A stretch of DNA of 64,000 nucleotides. Source: JAPEKQ01 sp964516845. Its GTDB lineage: Bacteria > Joyebacterota > Joyebacteria > Joyebacterales > Joyebacteraceae. The stretch is taken from the NCBI GenBank assembly GCA_964516845.1, contig CAZEXP010000006.1:19832-83831 (forward strand). The letters run 5' to 3'. Shown here one piece after another: positions 34,832 to 44,441 of the stretch. The stretch's first letter is position 1, and each line of letters begins with the position of its first letter. The position numbers were made by a program, and so were the translations under genes. The notes under the pieces are model-generated. The model saw nothing but the letters and a program-made list of their open reading frames with translations. It was not told the origin of the DNA and ran no database searches.

Positions 34832-36006
34832 TGTCTCGGGTGCGCTCCGGCGACATTCCCCGGACGATCGCTTTCTATACGGACGCCCGCGCGTGGGGGG
34901 GGGCTGAGGTCTATATGACCCAGCTTGTGTGCGGACTCCGCCGCGCGGGATACGAGACGCCGCTTTTTGTGGCGGACTGGCCCGTGGCGGACACGTGGGT
35001 GGCTCATCTCGAGGAACTCGGCTTCGACGTGACGAGGTACCGTCGCGGCAAGGAGTACAGCCTGCGGATGTTCGTCGACTCGCTCAGGCTCCTTCGCGGA
35101 TACGAGTTCATTCACTTCAACAAGACTCACCCCAGGAACAGCCTGCCGGCCGTTCTGGCCGCCCGGTTCGCGGGTGCTCGCGCCGTCGTCACGACCGAAC
35201 ATCTCGCGATCGCGCCGGACTCACATTTCCCGTTCGGCAGGTTCCTGATCACGAGCCTTGTCCGGCTCTCCAATCTGCCGGTGGACCGCACGATCGCGGT
35301 GAGCGAGCTGAGTCGTGAGATGCTGATCGACCACTACCGCATCCCGCCTGATCGGATCCTCGCCATCCGCAACGGGATCGAGATCGAAGGGGCCGACGTG
35401 CTGCATGACACCGCGGCGACCCGTGAGGCTCTGGGGTTGGCGCCGACCGATGTCGTGGGTGTGCTGGTCGGCCGGCTCGTTGGAAGGAAGGGCCACAGCA
35501 CGTCGCTTCAGGCGCTCCCCGCCGTGCTCTCCCGGGTGCCGGGATTCAAGCTGGTCTTCGTCGGGGACGGCGACATCGAAGACGAACTCCGCGCCGAGGC
35601 CGAGGCGCTGGGCGTCGCGGAGCACGTCGTGTGGGCCGGCTTCAGACGAGACGTCCCCGACATTCTTGCGTCGGTCGATCTCCTCATTCTCCCCTCCGAG
35701 GCGGAGTGTCTGCCCTACGTCATCCTTGAGGCGATGGGAGCGCGGTTGCCCGTTGTGGCGGCCGACGTGGGTGGCGTGAGCGAGCAGATCGACGATGGAG
35801 TGACGGGGAGGCTCATCAGGCCCAGGGATCCTGACGGACTGGCTTCGGCGATGCTGGAGATCATGGAACGTCCCGACCGCGGGGCATCCATGGGTGAAGC
35901 CGGACGCGCGAAGCTCGAGCGCGAGTTCTCGGTGGACGGGTGCGTGAACGCCGTGCTCGATGTCTACGACGAGGTGTGGAAGGCGAGACGGGGCGACCGA
36001 TCATGA
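34828..36006 (+). CDS. Glycosyltransferase family 4 protein
   Basis: A GT-B enzyme whose N-terminal RTIAFYTDARAWGGAEVYMTQL carries the WGGAE acceptor loop. The donor half has GVLVGRLVGRKGHSTSLQAL and the E-x7-E-type box SEAECLPYVILEAMGARLPVVA. The ATG overlaps the upstream membrane protein gene (ATGA) and the next gene overlaps its stop the same way, so this is one coupled operon. It adds a sugar to the lipid-linked EPS repeat. Sugar and linkage are not predictable. Confidence 0.86.
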   Translation: MMSRVRSGDIPRTIAFYTDARAWGGAEVYMTQLVCGLRRAGYETPLFVADWPVADTWVAHLEELGFDVTRYRRGKEYSLRMFVDSLRLLRGYEFIHFNKTHPRNSLPAVLAARFAGARAVVTTEHLAIAPDSHFPFGRFLITSLVRLSNLPVDRTIAVSELSREMLIDHYRIPPDRILAIRNGIEIEGADVLHDTAATREALGLAPTDVVGVLVGRLVGRKGHSTSLQALPAVLSRVPGFKLVFVGDGDIEDELRAEAEALGVAEHVVWAGFRRDVPDILASVDLLILPSEAECLPYVILEAMGARLPVVAADVGGVSEQIDDGVTGRLIRPRDPDGLASAMLEIMERPDRGASMGEAGRAKLEREFSVDGCVNAVLDVYDEVWKARRGDRS

Positions 36007-37247
36007 GCGGGCCGTTGAACATCCTCTGTATCAACCAGTTCTTCATACCCGACAGCCTCGGGGGCGTCGAGCGTGTCGCGCACGAGACGATGACGCGGCT
36101 CGCTGCTCGCGGTCATCGAGTCGACCTCGTCGGACAGCGGACGCGCGCGGGGACACCGGACACCGAGGTCATCGACGGGATTACAATGCACCGCTACGGA
36201 CGCGCTGAGAGCAGTCGCCGGCCGGGCGGCAGGACGCGCGACGCGCTCCGGGCGTCGCGACCGGTGCTGGCCGACCTGGCGCGGTCGAAGCGGTACGATG
36301 TCGTGCTCCCGCACCACTACTTTCCGTACTACGCATACCTCCGGACGATTGAGGCGTCGCAGACGCCGGAGATCATGACGTTCCACGCGTCATACTGGCA
36401 GGAACTCAGGCTCGAGGGTGCGGAGCGGACGTTCGCCAAACCGCTCGAGTCTCTCCTGTTCGGACGCATGGCGCGACGGACCGAGGTCGCCTGTCTCAAG
36501 CGGGCCGACCGGGTCGTGGTCCTCTCCGATTTCTCGGCGGACCAGCTCGACAGCTACTACGCGTTCGCCAGACCGAAGGTCATCAAGATCCCGGGAGGCG
36601 TCGATCTCGACCGTTTCCATCCCGCTGACGACAGAGCGGAATCGAAGCGCGAACTCGGGCTTCCGGAGTCGGGGCCCATTCTGTTCACGGCAAGGAGGCT
36701 CGTCCCGAGGATGGGGCTTTCGAACCTCGTCGCCGCGTTCGCCGAGGTGCACCGCTCGTGGCCCGACGCGACGCTCGTTATCGCGGGGCGTGGCCGGCTC
36801 GAGAGCGATCTGAGAATGCAGGTTGCCTCGCTCGGGCTCTCTGAGTCCGTGCGGTTCGCGGGCTTCGTCTCGGAGGAGCAGTTGCCGCAGTACCATCGGG
36901 CGGCCGACCTCTTCGTGCTGCCGTCGGCGGCGTTCGAGGGGTTCGGGATGGTGACGCTCGAGGCGCTCGCGAGCGGAACACCCGCTATCGGGACGCCGGT
37001 CGGGGCCACACCGGAGCTTCTCAAGCCTCTGGCTCCGCAGCTCGTGTTCGCTGGGGCGGATCGCGCTGCGCTTCGACGCGGCATATGCTCGGTCCTCGAG
37101 TGGCTGTCGAACGAGCGAGCGGCGACCGATCTCAGGACCAGATGCCGCACGTACGTCGAGGAGAACTACGGGTGGGACCTGGCGATCGATGCCCTGGAAG
37201 CTTTGATCGGCGAGACGATCGCAGAGAAGGAGCGTGCTCGTGGCTGA
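36003..37247 (+). CDS. Glycosyltransferase family 4 protein
   Basis: A GT-B enzyme with NILCINQFFIPDSLGGVERVAHE at the N-terminus (the GGVER loop of GT4), FTARRLVPRMGLSNLVAAF and SAAFEGFGMVTLEALASGTPAIGTPVG in the donor half, including the E-F-G-x-x-x-x-x-E catalytic pattern. The ATG overlaps the previous stop by 4 nt, and the heparinase-like gene starts inside its 3' end. It probably extends the EPS repeat unit in the cytoplasm. The donor is unknown. Confidence 0.88.
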   Translation: MSGPLNILCINQFFIPDSLGGVERVAHETMTRLAARGHRVDLVGQRTRAGTPDTEVIDGITMHRYGRAESSRRPGGRTRDALRASRPVLADLARSKRYDVVLPHHYFPYYAYLRTIEASQTPEIMTFHASYWQELRLEGAERTFAKPLESLLFGRMARRTEVACLKRADRVVVLSDFSADQLDSYYAFARPKVIKIPGGVDLDRFHPADDRAESKRELGLPESGPILFTARRLVPRMGLSNLVAAFAEVHRSWPDATLVIAGRGRLESDLRMQVASLGLSESVRFAGFVSEEQLPQYHRAADLFVLPSAAFEGFGMVTLEALASGTPAIGTPVGATPELLKPLAPQLVFAGADRAALRRGICSVLEWLSNERAATDLRTRCRTYVEENYGWDLAIDALEALIGETIAEKERARG

Positions 37248-39573
37248 CCGCTCGAGACTCGCGTGGGGCGCGAAGCGGCTCCTGGCGATGACGCCGTCCG
37301 AGATGACGGTGCGTGCGGCGCGAGCCGTGCGGAACCGGGTCCGGCGTCCTTCGGGCGTCGTGAGTGCTTCGGAGCTTGCTCGTTCGGCCCGGATACTCGC
37401 TCCGAGCGAGCTGCACGGACACGAGACCAGCGTCGGCGCGATCAGGGCGACGCTCGACGAGGGCCGCGGAACGCTGCTTCCCGGCGCGCGCGAGACGGCG
37501 GGGATCGCACGCGAGCTCGACCGGATGGGTATCTCCCCAACGCGCGTAGTCGCGGCGGCGGACGCGGTGCTCGAGGGCCGTCTTCCGGCGTTCGGGTGGA
37601 CGAGCTTCGAAGCCGGGTATCCGCCGGACTGGCATGCCGATCCGATGTCGGGGGAGCGGTGGCCCCTCGAGTACTGGGCCGAGCTGGACTTCCGTTTCAA
37701 GCCGGGTCTTGAGGAACCACGATATGTTTGGGAGGTCAACAGACAGCATGAACTTGTGACGCTCGGTCGGGCGTGGGCGCTGACCGGCGAGGAGCGGTAC
37801 GCGCGAGCCGTCTGGGAATCGATGGTGTCGTGGGCCGAGCGGAATCCACCGTTCTTCGGCATAAACTGGACGAGCGCCATGGAAGTCGCGATTCGACTTG
37901 TCTCGTGGTCGCTCGCGATCGATCTGGTGGGCACGGTTGGTGCAACGGATACCGACGTCCGTACGGTTGTCGCCAGCGCCGCATTGCAGGCCGCTCATCT
38001 GTCTGATAACCTATCGGTTTACGCCTCTTCGCGGAACAACCACCTGATCGGGGAGGCGGCGGGGCTTGTGGTCGTCGGCGCGAAATTCCCGTTCCTCAGA
38101 GGGGCGGGACGGTGGCTCGCCTCCGGACTCGGGCACGTCCGGCGCGAGATCGTCCAACAGGTCACGGTCGACGGCGTGCCGAGGGAGCAGGCGCTCCACT
38201 ACGGTGCGTTCGTCATCGAGTTCGCACTGGTCGCCTCGGCGGCGCTCCGAACGCGCGGCTCCGATCTGCCGGCTCCTGTGAAGGAGCGTCTGGCCCGGAT
38301 GGCGGCGTTTCTCGGATCTGTCGCGTCAGCCGACGGTGTGGTTCCCGAGATCGGGGATGCCGACGGCGGCAGGGTCTTTGAATTGTCCGACCGCGAGGGC
38401 AGGCAGGCGATGCGTGCCGCCGCCTGCGCGGCGCTTGAGGCGGGCGCATGGATCCCGGCCGCAGCCGAGGAGGCCGATCTGGAACCGGCGCTCTGGCTGC
38501 GCGGACCCGATGTCGTGCGCCACGCGCTCGACTCGGAGCATGACCGGCGGACGCGCGAAGGCGCGGGGTTTCCCGAGGGAGGCTACTTCGTACTCTCGCA
38601 CGGCCGGTCTCAGGCCGTCGTCGATTGCGGCGAGCTCGGGTATCTTTCGATCGCCGCGCACGGACACGCGGACTGCCTGTCGCTGCTCTACGGGACGGGC
38701 GGCCGCTGGCTGACGGTTGACCCGGGAACATTCTGCTACCACGGGTCTCGCGACTGGCGTGATCACTTCCGCTCGACGGCCGCGCACAACACGGTCGCGG
38801 TCGACGGACGGAGCCAGTCGGAGAGCATCGGTCCCTTTATGTGGGGCGCGCGCGCGCGATCGCGACAGCACGTGTGGTGCAAGACGCTCATGGGGGATGT
38901 GTTCGAAGGAAGCTGCGACGGCTACGGCCCGTCGAAGGTCACGCATACGCGAACGGTGGCGCTCATGGCGAGCGGCTCGTGCGTTGTCATCGACCGGCTC
39001 ACCGGAAGCGGGCGACACACGGTCTCGTCGGGCTTCCAGCTTCCGCCGGGCGTCTCCGTGACGGAGACGCCGTTCTCGATGAGAGCGCTTCGCGCGTTCG
39101 AGATCGATGGCGGGAACGGCGGGATGATGACGGTCCGCGTGACTGTTCCTCCCGGGTTGGTCTGTGACGTCGCCGAGGGGGCAGAGAGTCCGAAGGCGGG
39201 GTGGACATCGCGCGGATTCGGCGAGCGTTCGCCGGCGCCGCGAATCCAGGTCGGGGGGGAGGTCGATCTCCCCGCGATGCTCGTCACGGTCTTCGTCCCG
39301 GGGGACATGAGCGCCGGTGCGTCGGTCAGGGTTGAGGGAGACGAATACGGTGTGTCGGTCTCTATCGGCTCCGACGCGGGACGAGAGCGAGTTATCGTGG
39401 GTCGCGTCGAGATCGGCAACCTTCGCTTCAGCGGTGCCCTGGGGATGTCCCTCGAGCAGAATCCCAAGACGGGCATGGCCGGGACCCCACGCGGGGCTGT
39501 TGGACTGGGCGTGGAAGAGTGGATGATCGACGGCGAGCCCGTCGACTTTGAGCAAGCCGCGAACCGGCTGTAG
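37240..39573 (+). CDS. Heparinase II/III family polysaccharide lyase-like protein
   Basis: The N-terminal two thirds are an alpha/alpha toroid with the family blocks FRFKPGLEEPRYVWEVNRQHEL, WESMVSWAERNPPFFGINWTSAMEVAIRL and SSRNNHLIGEAAGL. The C-terminal part is a beta-sandwich with the catalytic-type LSIAAHGHADCLSLLYG and GTFCYHGSRDWRDHFRSTAAHNTV. No signal peptide is visible, so the location is uncertain. Heparinase II/III-like proteins occur in many EPS loci and may cleave or edit uronic-acid-containing polymers. I prefer the GTG at 37240, 7 nt after AGAAGGAG; a GTG at 37234 is almost adjacent. It overlaps the upstream GT4 gene by 8 nt. Confidence 0.87.
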   Translation: MADRSRLAWGAKRLLAMTPSEMTVRAARAVRNRVRRPSGVVSASELARSARILAPSELHGHETSVGAIRATLDEGRGTLLPGARETAGIARELDRMGISPTRVVAAADAVLEGRLPAFGWTSFEAGYPPDWHADPMSGERWPLEYWAELDFRFKPGLEEPRYVWEVNRQHELVTLGRAWALTGEERYARAVWESMVSWAERNPPFFGINWTSAMEVAIRLVSWSLAIDLVGTVGATDTDVRTVVASAALQAAHLSDNLSVYASSRNNHLIGEAAGLVVVGAKFPFLRGAGRWLASGLGHVRREIVQQVTVDGVPREQALHYGAFVIEFALVASAALRTRGSDLPAPVKERLARMAAFLGSVASADGVVPEIGDADGGRVFELSDREGRQAMRAAACAALEAGAWIPAAAEEADLEPALWLRGPDVVRHALDSEHDRRTREGAGFPEGGYFVLSHGRSQAVVDCGELGYLSIAAHGHADCLSLLYGTGGRWLTVDPGTFCYHGSRDWRDHFRSTAAHNTVAVDGRSQSESIGPFMWGARARSRQHVWCKTLMGDVFEGSCDGYGPSKVTHTRTVALMASGSCVVIDRLTGSGRHTVSSGFQLPPGVSVTETPFSMRALRAFEIDGGNGGMMTVRVTVPPGLVCDVAEGAESPKAGWTSRGFGERSPAPRIQVGGEVDLPAMLVTVFVPGDMSAGASVRVEGDEYGVSVSIGSDAGRERVIVGRVEIGNLRFSGALGMSLEQNPKTGMAGTPRGAVGLGVEEWMIDGEPVDFEQAANRL

Positions 39574-39605
39574 GGCGAACGATGGAGAGGAGCGGATCTT
39601 CCACC

Positions 39606-40931
39606 ATGAGAATCAGCGTATTGGGTCTTGGATACGTCGGCTGCGTGTCGGCAGCGTGCTTCAGTGATCTCGGCCACACGATCATCGGTCTTGATGTCGA
39701 TCCGAGGAAGCTGGAACCACTGAGGAACGGAACGAGTCCGATCGTCGAGCCGGGCCTCACCGATCTGATCGCGAAGGGTGTTGCCGAGGGGCGGCTGACG
39801 GTGACGGAGGACTACGAGCACGCCATCATGAACACTGACATCTCGCTGATCTGCGTCGGCACGCCGTCGATGGAGAGCGGGAGTCCGAACCTCGATTACA
39901 CGAAGCGCGTGTGTGAACAGATGGGTGAGGTGTTCGCGAAGAAGTCGGCGTTCCACACGGTCGTCTTTCGAAGCACCATCCCTCCGGGCACGGTCGAGAA
40001 TGAACTCCTCCCGGTGCTCGAGAGGGCGTCCGGGAAGCAGGTCGGGGAGAGCTACGGCGTGCTGTTCAATCCGGAATTCCTCCGTGAGGCGTCCGCGGTC
40101 CAGGATTTCTACCACCCGCCGAAGATCGTCATCGGTGAGCTGGAGCCCGGCTCGAAGGCCGGCGACGTTCTCGAGGAACTCTACAAACCGATCGATTCGC
40201 CGCTCGTGAGGACGAACATCAAGACGTCCGAGATGGTCAAGTACGCGGACAACTGCTTCCACGCGATCAAGGTCTGTTTCGCCAACGAGATCGGTATCGT
40301 CGCGAAGGGCATGGGTGTCCCGGACAGTCACAAGGTCATGGAGATCTTCTGTCTCGACACGCAGCTCAACCTGTCGCCGTACTACCTCAAGCCCGGCTTC
40401 GCGTTCGGCGGTTCGTGTCTGCCGAAGGACCTCAGGGCGATCGTGCGTATGAGTCAGCGGCTCGATCTCGAGTGCCCTGTGCTCGCGGGCGCCACGCCGT
40501 CGAACAAGGCCCACATCCAGAGGGCCATCGACCACATTCGGAACACCGGCATGAAGAAGGTCGGCGTACTCGGCATGAGCTTCAAGGCCGAGACCGACGA
40601 CCTGAGAGAGAGTCCGATCGTCCAGGTCGTATCGACGCTGATCGGGAAGGGATACGAGCTCTGCATCTACGACGAGAACATCAACTGGCAGGAGCTCTTC
40701 GGATCGAACCTCGGCTTCCTCAAACACGAGCTGCCGTACGCGGAGACGCTTCGCGCGTCGAGCGTTGACGAGCTGCTCGAGCGGTCCGAGGTCATCGTCG
40801 TGGCCAACGGCGCGAAGGAATTCCGGGATGTGCCTGAGCGCATGCGCGAGGACCAGGTGATGGTGGACCTCGTTCGCATCGTGGATGATCCGTCGGTCGC
40901 GCGCGGCCGATACATCGGTATCGCCTGGTAG
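39606..40931 (+). CDS. Nucleotide-sugar dehydrogenase, probably GDP-mannose 6-dehydrogenase (AlgD-like)
   Basis: An NAD-dependent UDP-glucose/GDP-mannose dehydrogenase family enzyme. The Rossmann start MRISVLGLGYVG, TSPIVEPGL and the catalytic Cys271 in PGFAFGGSCLPKDLRA are clear. The stretches HTVVFRSTIPPGTV and LNLSPYYLKPGFAFGGS resemble alginate AlgD more than UDP-glucose dehydrogenase. With manC at 46592 a route mannose-1-P to GDP-mannose to GDP-mannuronate is likely (inference). I prefer the ATG at 39606, which gives the family start; an ATG at 39582 is in frame. It is the nucleotide-sugar supply gene of the EPS locus. Confidence 0.88.
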   Translation: MRISVLGLGYVGCVSAACFSDLGHTIIGLDVDPRKLEPLRNGTSPIVEPGLTDLIAKGVAEGRLTVTEDYEHAIMNTDISLICVGTPSMESGSPNLDYTKRVCEQMGEVFAKKSAFHTVVFRSTIPPGTVENELLPVLERASGKQVGESYGVLFNPEFLREASAVQDFYHPPKIVIGELEPGSKAGDVLEELYKPIDSPLVRTNIKTSEMVKYADNCFHAIKVCFANEIGIVAKGMGVPDSHKVMEIFCLDTQLNLSPYYLKPGFAFGGSCLPKDLRAIVRMSQRLDLECPVLAGATPSNKAHIQRAIDHIRNTGMKKVGVLGMSFKAETDDLRESPIVQVVSTLIGKGYELCIYDENINWQELFGSNLGFLKHELPYAETLRASSVDELLERSEVIVVANGAKEFRDVPERMREDQVMVDLVRIVDDPSVARGRYIGIAW

Positions 40932-40982
40932 AGCGCCCGCCGGCGATACGTCCGGCGCGAGGGAGAAGCACGGAGGAACAGC

Positions 40983-42200
40983 GTGGAGAAGAACAAGAGG
41001 ATCCTCATCATCGTCGAGAACCTGCCGGTGCCCTTCGATCGGCGCGTGTGGCTCGAGTCGACGACACTGAAGTCGGCCGGATACGACGTGTCCGTCATAT
41101 GTCCCCAGGGCAGAGACTTCCCGGACGAGTTCGAGGTCATCGACGGGATCAGTATCTATCGGTATCCGCCGCCTCCGCCGACGACGAACAAGCTCTGGTA
41201 CGCGTGGGAGTTCCCCTACTGCTGGGCCATGACGCTGAAGCTGGCGGCCCGAGTGGCGAGGGATGAGGGTTTTGACGCGATCCATGCGTGCAACCCGCCG
41301 GACACGTTCTTTCTGATCGCCGCGTTGTTCAAGATGCTTCGAAGGAGCAAATTCGTCTTCGATCAGCACGACCTCTGCCCGGAGCTCTACCTGTCGCGCT
41401 TCGGCGGGAACAGGGCGCTCAACTTCAGTCTCCTCCGGGGACTCGAGTGGCTGACCTATCGAACGGCCGACATGGTGCTGGCGACGAACGTCTCATACAA
41501 AGAGCACGCCGCCACGGTCGGAGGGTTCCCCGCGGAGAAGGTATTCGTCGTGCGAAGCGGTCCGAAGATCACGAGGTTCACGCCTGTCGAGCCTGAACCC
41601 GAACTCAAGCGCGGGAAGCGCTTCCTCATCTGTTATCTGGGCGTCATGGCTCCGCAGGACGGCCTGGACTATCTCCTGAGGTCGATCCGTCATGTCGTCG
41701 ATGTCGTGAAACGGCGCGACGTGCATTTCGTGCTGATCGGCGCCGGCGACTCGTTCGAGAACCTCAAGGCTCTGCGGGGCGATCTGGGTCTCGATGAGTA
41801 CGTCGAGATGACCGGCCGCATACCGGACGAGGACGTCCGGCGGTATCTGTCCGCCGCCGACCTTTGCGTCTGCCCTGACCCGAGGAACCCGCTGAACGAC
41901 GTCTCGACGATGAACAAGGTCCTTGAGTACATGACCTTCGGGAAGCCGATGGTGTCCTACGACCTCAAGGAGAGCCACTACTCGGCTCAGGACGGCGCGC
42001 TCTACGCGAGGCCGAACGACGAGATCGAGTTCGGCGAGCGTATCATCCAGCTTCTCGACGACCCCAGGCTCAGAACGCGGATGGGGGAGATGAACCGGAA
42101 ACGGATAGAGGACGAGCTCTGCTGGGAGCGCACCAGCACGGAGCTCGTCAAGGCATATGACTCGCTCTTTGGTTTTGGTGACGGGAGTCCGGAGCCGTGA
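40983..42200 (+). CDS. Glycosyltransferase family 4 protein
   Basis: A GT-B enzyme beginning (GTG start) MEKNKRILIIVENLPVPFD followed by RRVWLE, the NLPVPFDRRVW block seen in EPS-locus GT4 enzymes. QHDLCPELYLSRFG lies in the acceptor domain. The donor domain carries YLGVMAPQDGLDYLLRSI and PDPRNPLNDVSTMNKVLEYMTFGKPMVSYD, with Lys and Glu in the expected positions. A GAGGGAGAAGCACGGAGGA stretch supplies the ribosome site. It follows the AlgD-like gene after 51 nt and overlaps the radical SAM gene by 4 nt. It is a candidate to transfer the uronic acid made by its neighbour, but this is not shown by the sequence. Confidence 0.86.
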   Translation: MEKNKRILIIVENLPVPFDRRVWLESTTLKSAGYDVSVICPQGRDFPDEFEVIDGISIYRYPPPPPTTNKLWYAWEFPYCWAMTLKLAARVARDEGFDAIHACNPPDTFFLIAALFKMLRRSKFVFDQHDLCPELYLSRFGGNRALNFSLLRGLEWLTYRTADMVLATNVSYKEHAATVGGFPAEKVFVVRSGPKITRFTPVEPEPELKRGKRFLICYLGVMAPQDGLDYLLRSIRHVVDVVKRRDVHFVLIGAGDSFENLKALRGDLGLDEYVEMTGRIPDEDVRRYLSAADLCVCPDPRNPLNDVSTMNKVLEYMTFGKPMVSYDLKESHYSAQDGALYARPNDEIEFGERIIQLLDDPRLRTRMGEMNRKRIEDELCWERTSTELVKAYDSLFGFGDGSPEP

Positions 42201-43180
42201 GCGGGCCGATCGATTGCGTCGTGGCGGTCACGTACCGCTGCAATTCACGATGTGTGATGTGCGACATCTGGAAGTCGGGCGGCGACCGGGAGCGGGAACT
42301 CGCGCCCGAGGACTACCGCTGGCTTCCGACGAGCCTGCGCTCGATCAACGTCAGCGGCGGGGAGCCGTTTCTCCGCGACGACATCGTCGACATCGTCCGG
42401 ATCATGCGTGAGCGATGTCCGGGCGCGAGGATCGTCATCTCGACGAACGGGCTCCAGCCGGAACGGATCGAGCAGGCCGTGACGCAGATGCCGGGCGTCG
42501 CGATCAGGATCTCGGTCGATGGTATCGGCGAGGCGCACGACGCGGTGCGTGGAGTGCCCGGCGCGTACGACCGCGCGATGGAGACAGTCGAGCGCCTGAG
42601 GGCTATCGGCGTTGCGGATCTCGGGCTGGCCGCGACGGCGACCGACTCGAACGTCGGGGGTGTCACAAGGGTTCGCGACAAGACCAGGGAACTCGGCCTC
42701 AAGTTCAGCGTGACCGCGGCCCACAGCTCGCCAATCTTCTTTGGCGAGCACTCGGTGGAACGGCCGCATACTGCGGAGTCGGTCCGTGAGATGGCCGGCA
42801 TCATGCGCGACCTCCTGCGTTCGTGGAGGCCGTTCGAGTGGGCAAAGGCCTACTACGTGCGCGGGCTGATCGAGTACATTCGCGGACGCCCCAGGAGGCT
42901 GCCGTGCCGCGCCGGGACGGACTTCTTCTTCCTCGATCCGTGGGGCGACGTCTATCCGTGCAACGTCGGAGGAACGCTGATCGGCAATATCCGTGACGGG
43001 AGTTTCGCGACGATCCGAAGACGCGCCTGGACGAAGGTCAGCGAAGCCGTCAACGCGTGCGAGGTGCAGTGCTGGATGGTGTGCACGGTGGGTGCACCGA
43101 TGAAGAGACGGCCGCTTCGGCCCATGCTCTGGATACTGGGGGCCAGGCTGCTCGGGCTTGACACCCGTGTGGACCGATGA
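42197..43180 (+). CDS. Radical SAM/SPASM-like protein embedded in the EPS operon
   Basis: The radical SAM motif CNSRCVMC (C-x3-C-x2-C) is near the N-terminus in VAVTYRCNSRCVMCDIW, followed by SINVSGGEPFLRDD (GGEP) and RISVDGIGEAHD. The C-terminal part holds further Cys (PCRAGTD, DVYPCNVGG, CEVQCWMVC) in the layout of a SPASM/twitch auxiliary cluster domain. The substrate is unknown; relatives modify peptides or sugars. The GTG overlaps the preceding GT4 stop (GTGA), so co-translation with EPS glycosyltransferases is likely. A sugar or lipid-linked intermediate as substrate is inference from context. The last 30 residues are basic and hydrophobic and may touch the membrane. Confidence 0.85.
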   Translation: MSGPIDCVVAVTYRCNSRCVMCDIWKSGGDRERELAPEDYRWLPTSLRSINVSGGEPFLRDDIVDIVRIMRERCPGARIVISTNGLQPERIEQAVTQMPGVAIRISVDGIGEAHDAVRGVPGAYDRAMETVERLRAIGVADLGLAATATDSNVGGVTRVRDKTRELGLKFSVTAAHSSPIFFGEHSVERPHTAESVREMAGIMRDLLRSWRPFEWAKAYYVRGLIEYIRGRPRRLPCRAGTDFFFLDPWGDVYPCNVGGTLIGNIRDGSFATIRRRAWTKVSEAVNACEVQCWMVCTVGAPMKRRPLRPMLWILGARLLGLDTRVDR

Positions 43181-43220
43181 GACGCTCTGATGCGTCGCCC
43201 GAAGGGAGTCCGGACTCTCG

Positions 43221-44441
43221 ATGAAGGTGCTCGCCGCGAACAAATTCTACTTCGTGAAGGGTGGCGCCGAGCGCTACTTCTTTGAGCTCGCCCATATCCT
43301 TGAGGAGCGAGGTCATCGGGTCGCTCCGTTCGCGATGCAGCACGAGATGAACGACGAGAGCGAGTTCGACCGCTACTTCGTGTCGAACGTGGGTTTCAAC
43401 GGCGAGATGGGGACGGCGCGGCGTCTCAGGATGGCGTGTCACGTGCTCTACTCCCGTGAGGCGAGCAGGGCGATCGGGCGGTTGGCGGACGCCTTCAAGC
43501 CCGACGTGGCGCATCTGCACAACATCGCGCACCAGCTGTCACCGTCGATCCTGTACGCGCTCAGACGGAGAGGCGTGCCCATCGTGCAGACTCTGCACGA
43601 TCACAAACTGATCTGCCCGAACTACCAGATGTTCGTGCACGATGAACCGTGCCGTCGCTGTCGGACGTGGAGATACTACAACGCGGTGAAGCACCGGTGC
43701 ATGCATGACTCGCTCCTGTGGAGCGGTCTCGTCTGCGCCGAAGCGTACCTGCACAAGTTCCTGGGGAGCTACTCGCGTCTTGTGGATCTGTGGATCTCTC
43801 CGAGCGAATCGCTCCGGGAGCGCATGATCGAACACGGCGTGCCGGGCCGCAAGATCGTCCATCAGCCGTACGCGATCGCGCTGGAGCGGTTCGAACCGAG
43901 GTATGAGAGCGAGGGCTACGCCGTCTCCGTGGGGCGTCTGTCGACCGGGAAGGGACTGACGACCGTGCTCGAGGCGCTGAGGAGCGCGCCCGGGGTACGG
44001 TTCAAGATCGTCGGCTCCGGCCCGCTCGAGGACGAACTGAAGCGGCGCGCGCGGGAACTCGGACTCACGAACATCGAGTTCACCGGGTATCTGAAGGGAC
44101 AGGCGCTTGCGGACCTCATGCGCGGCGCCCTCTTCGTTGTGATGTCGTCGGAGTGCTTCGAGAATTCGCCGTTGACCGTCTATGAGGCGACGGCGTATGG
44201 GAAGGCGGTTGTCGGGTCGCGCATGGGCGGGATTCCCGAGCTCATCGCCGAGGGGGTAACCGGCCTGATCTACGAGCCCGGGGACCACACCGGGCTGGCG
44301 GACCGGATGAACGAGTTGTGGAACGACCCGGGCCGGGCGATCGAGATGGGGCGCAGGGCGCGGGCGAGAGCCGAGGCCGAGTACGGTCCCGATGCGCACT
44401 ATGAGAAGATGATGGCGATATACGAAAGGGTCATGCATTGA
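43221..44441 (+). CDS. Glycosyltransferase family 4 protein
   Basis: A GT-B enzyme with MKVLAANKFYFVKGGAERYFFE (KGGAER loop), VAHLHNIAHQLSPSILYAL and QTLHDHKLICPNYQMFVHDEPC with several Cys, typical of a GT4 subgroup common in O-antigen and EPS loci. The donor half has SVGRLSTGKGLTTVLEAL and SSECFENSPLTVYEATAYGKAVVGS (the E-x7-E box). It starts 40 nt after the radical SAM gene behind CGAAGGGAG. The next gene's TTG overlaps its stop. Sugar specificity is unknown. Confidence 0.87.
   Translation: MKVLAANKFYFVKGGAERYFFELAHILEERGHRVAPFAMQHEMNDESEFDRYFVSNVGFNGEMGTARRLRMACHVLYSREASRAIGRLADAFKPDVAHLHNIAHQLSPSILYALRRRGVPIVQTLHDHKLICPNYQMFVHDEPCRRCRTWRYYNAVKHRCMHDSLLWSGLVCAEAYLHKFLGSYSRLVDLWISPSESLRERMIEHGVPGRKIVHQPYAIALERFEPRYESEGYAVSVGRLSTGKGLTTVLEALRSAPGVRFKIVGSGPLEDELKRRARELGLTNIEFTGYLKGQALADLMRGALFVVMSSECFENSPLTVYEATAYGKAVVGSRMGGIPELIAEGVTGLIYEPGDHTGLADRMNELWNDPGRAIEMGRRARARAEAEYGPDAHYEKMMAIYERVMH

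Noticed and set aside
38922..41369. An 815-codon minus-strand frame
   Set aside because: It is antisense to the heparinase-like, AlgD-like and GT4 genes, which show clear motifs.
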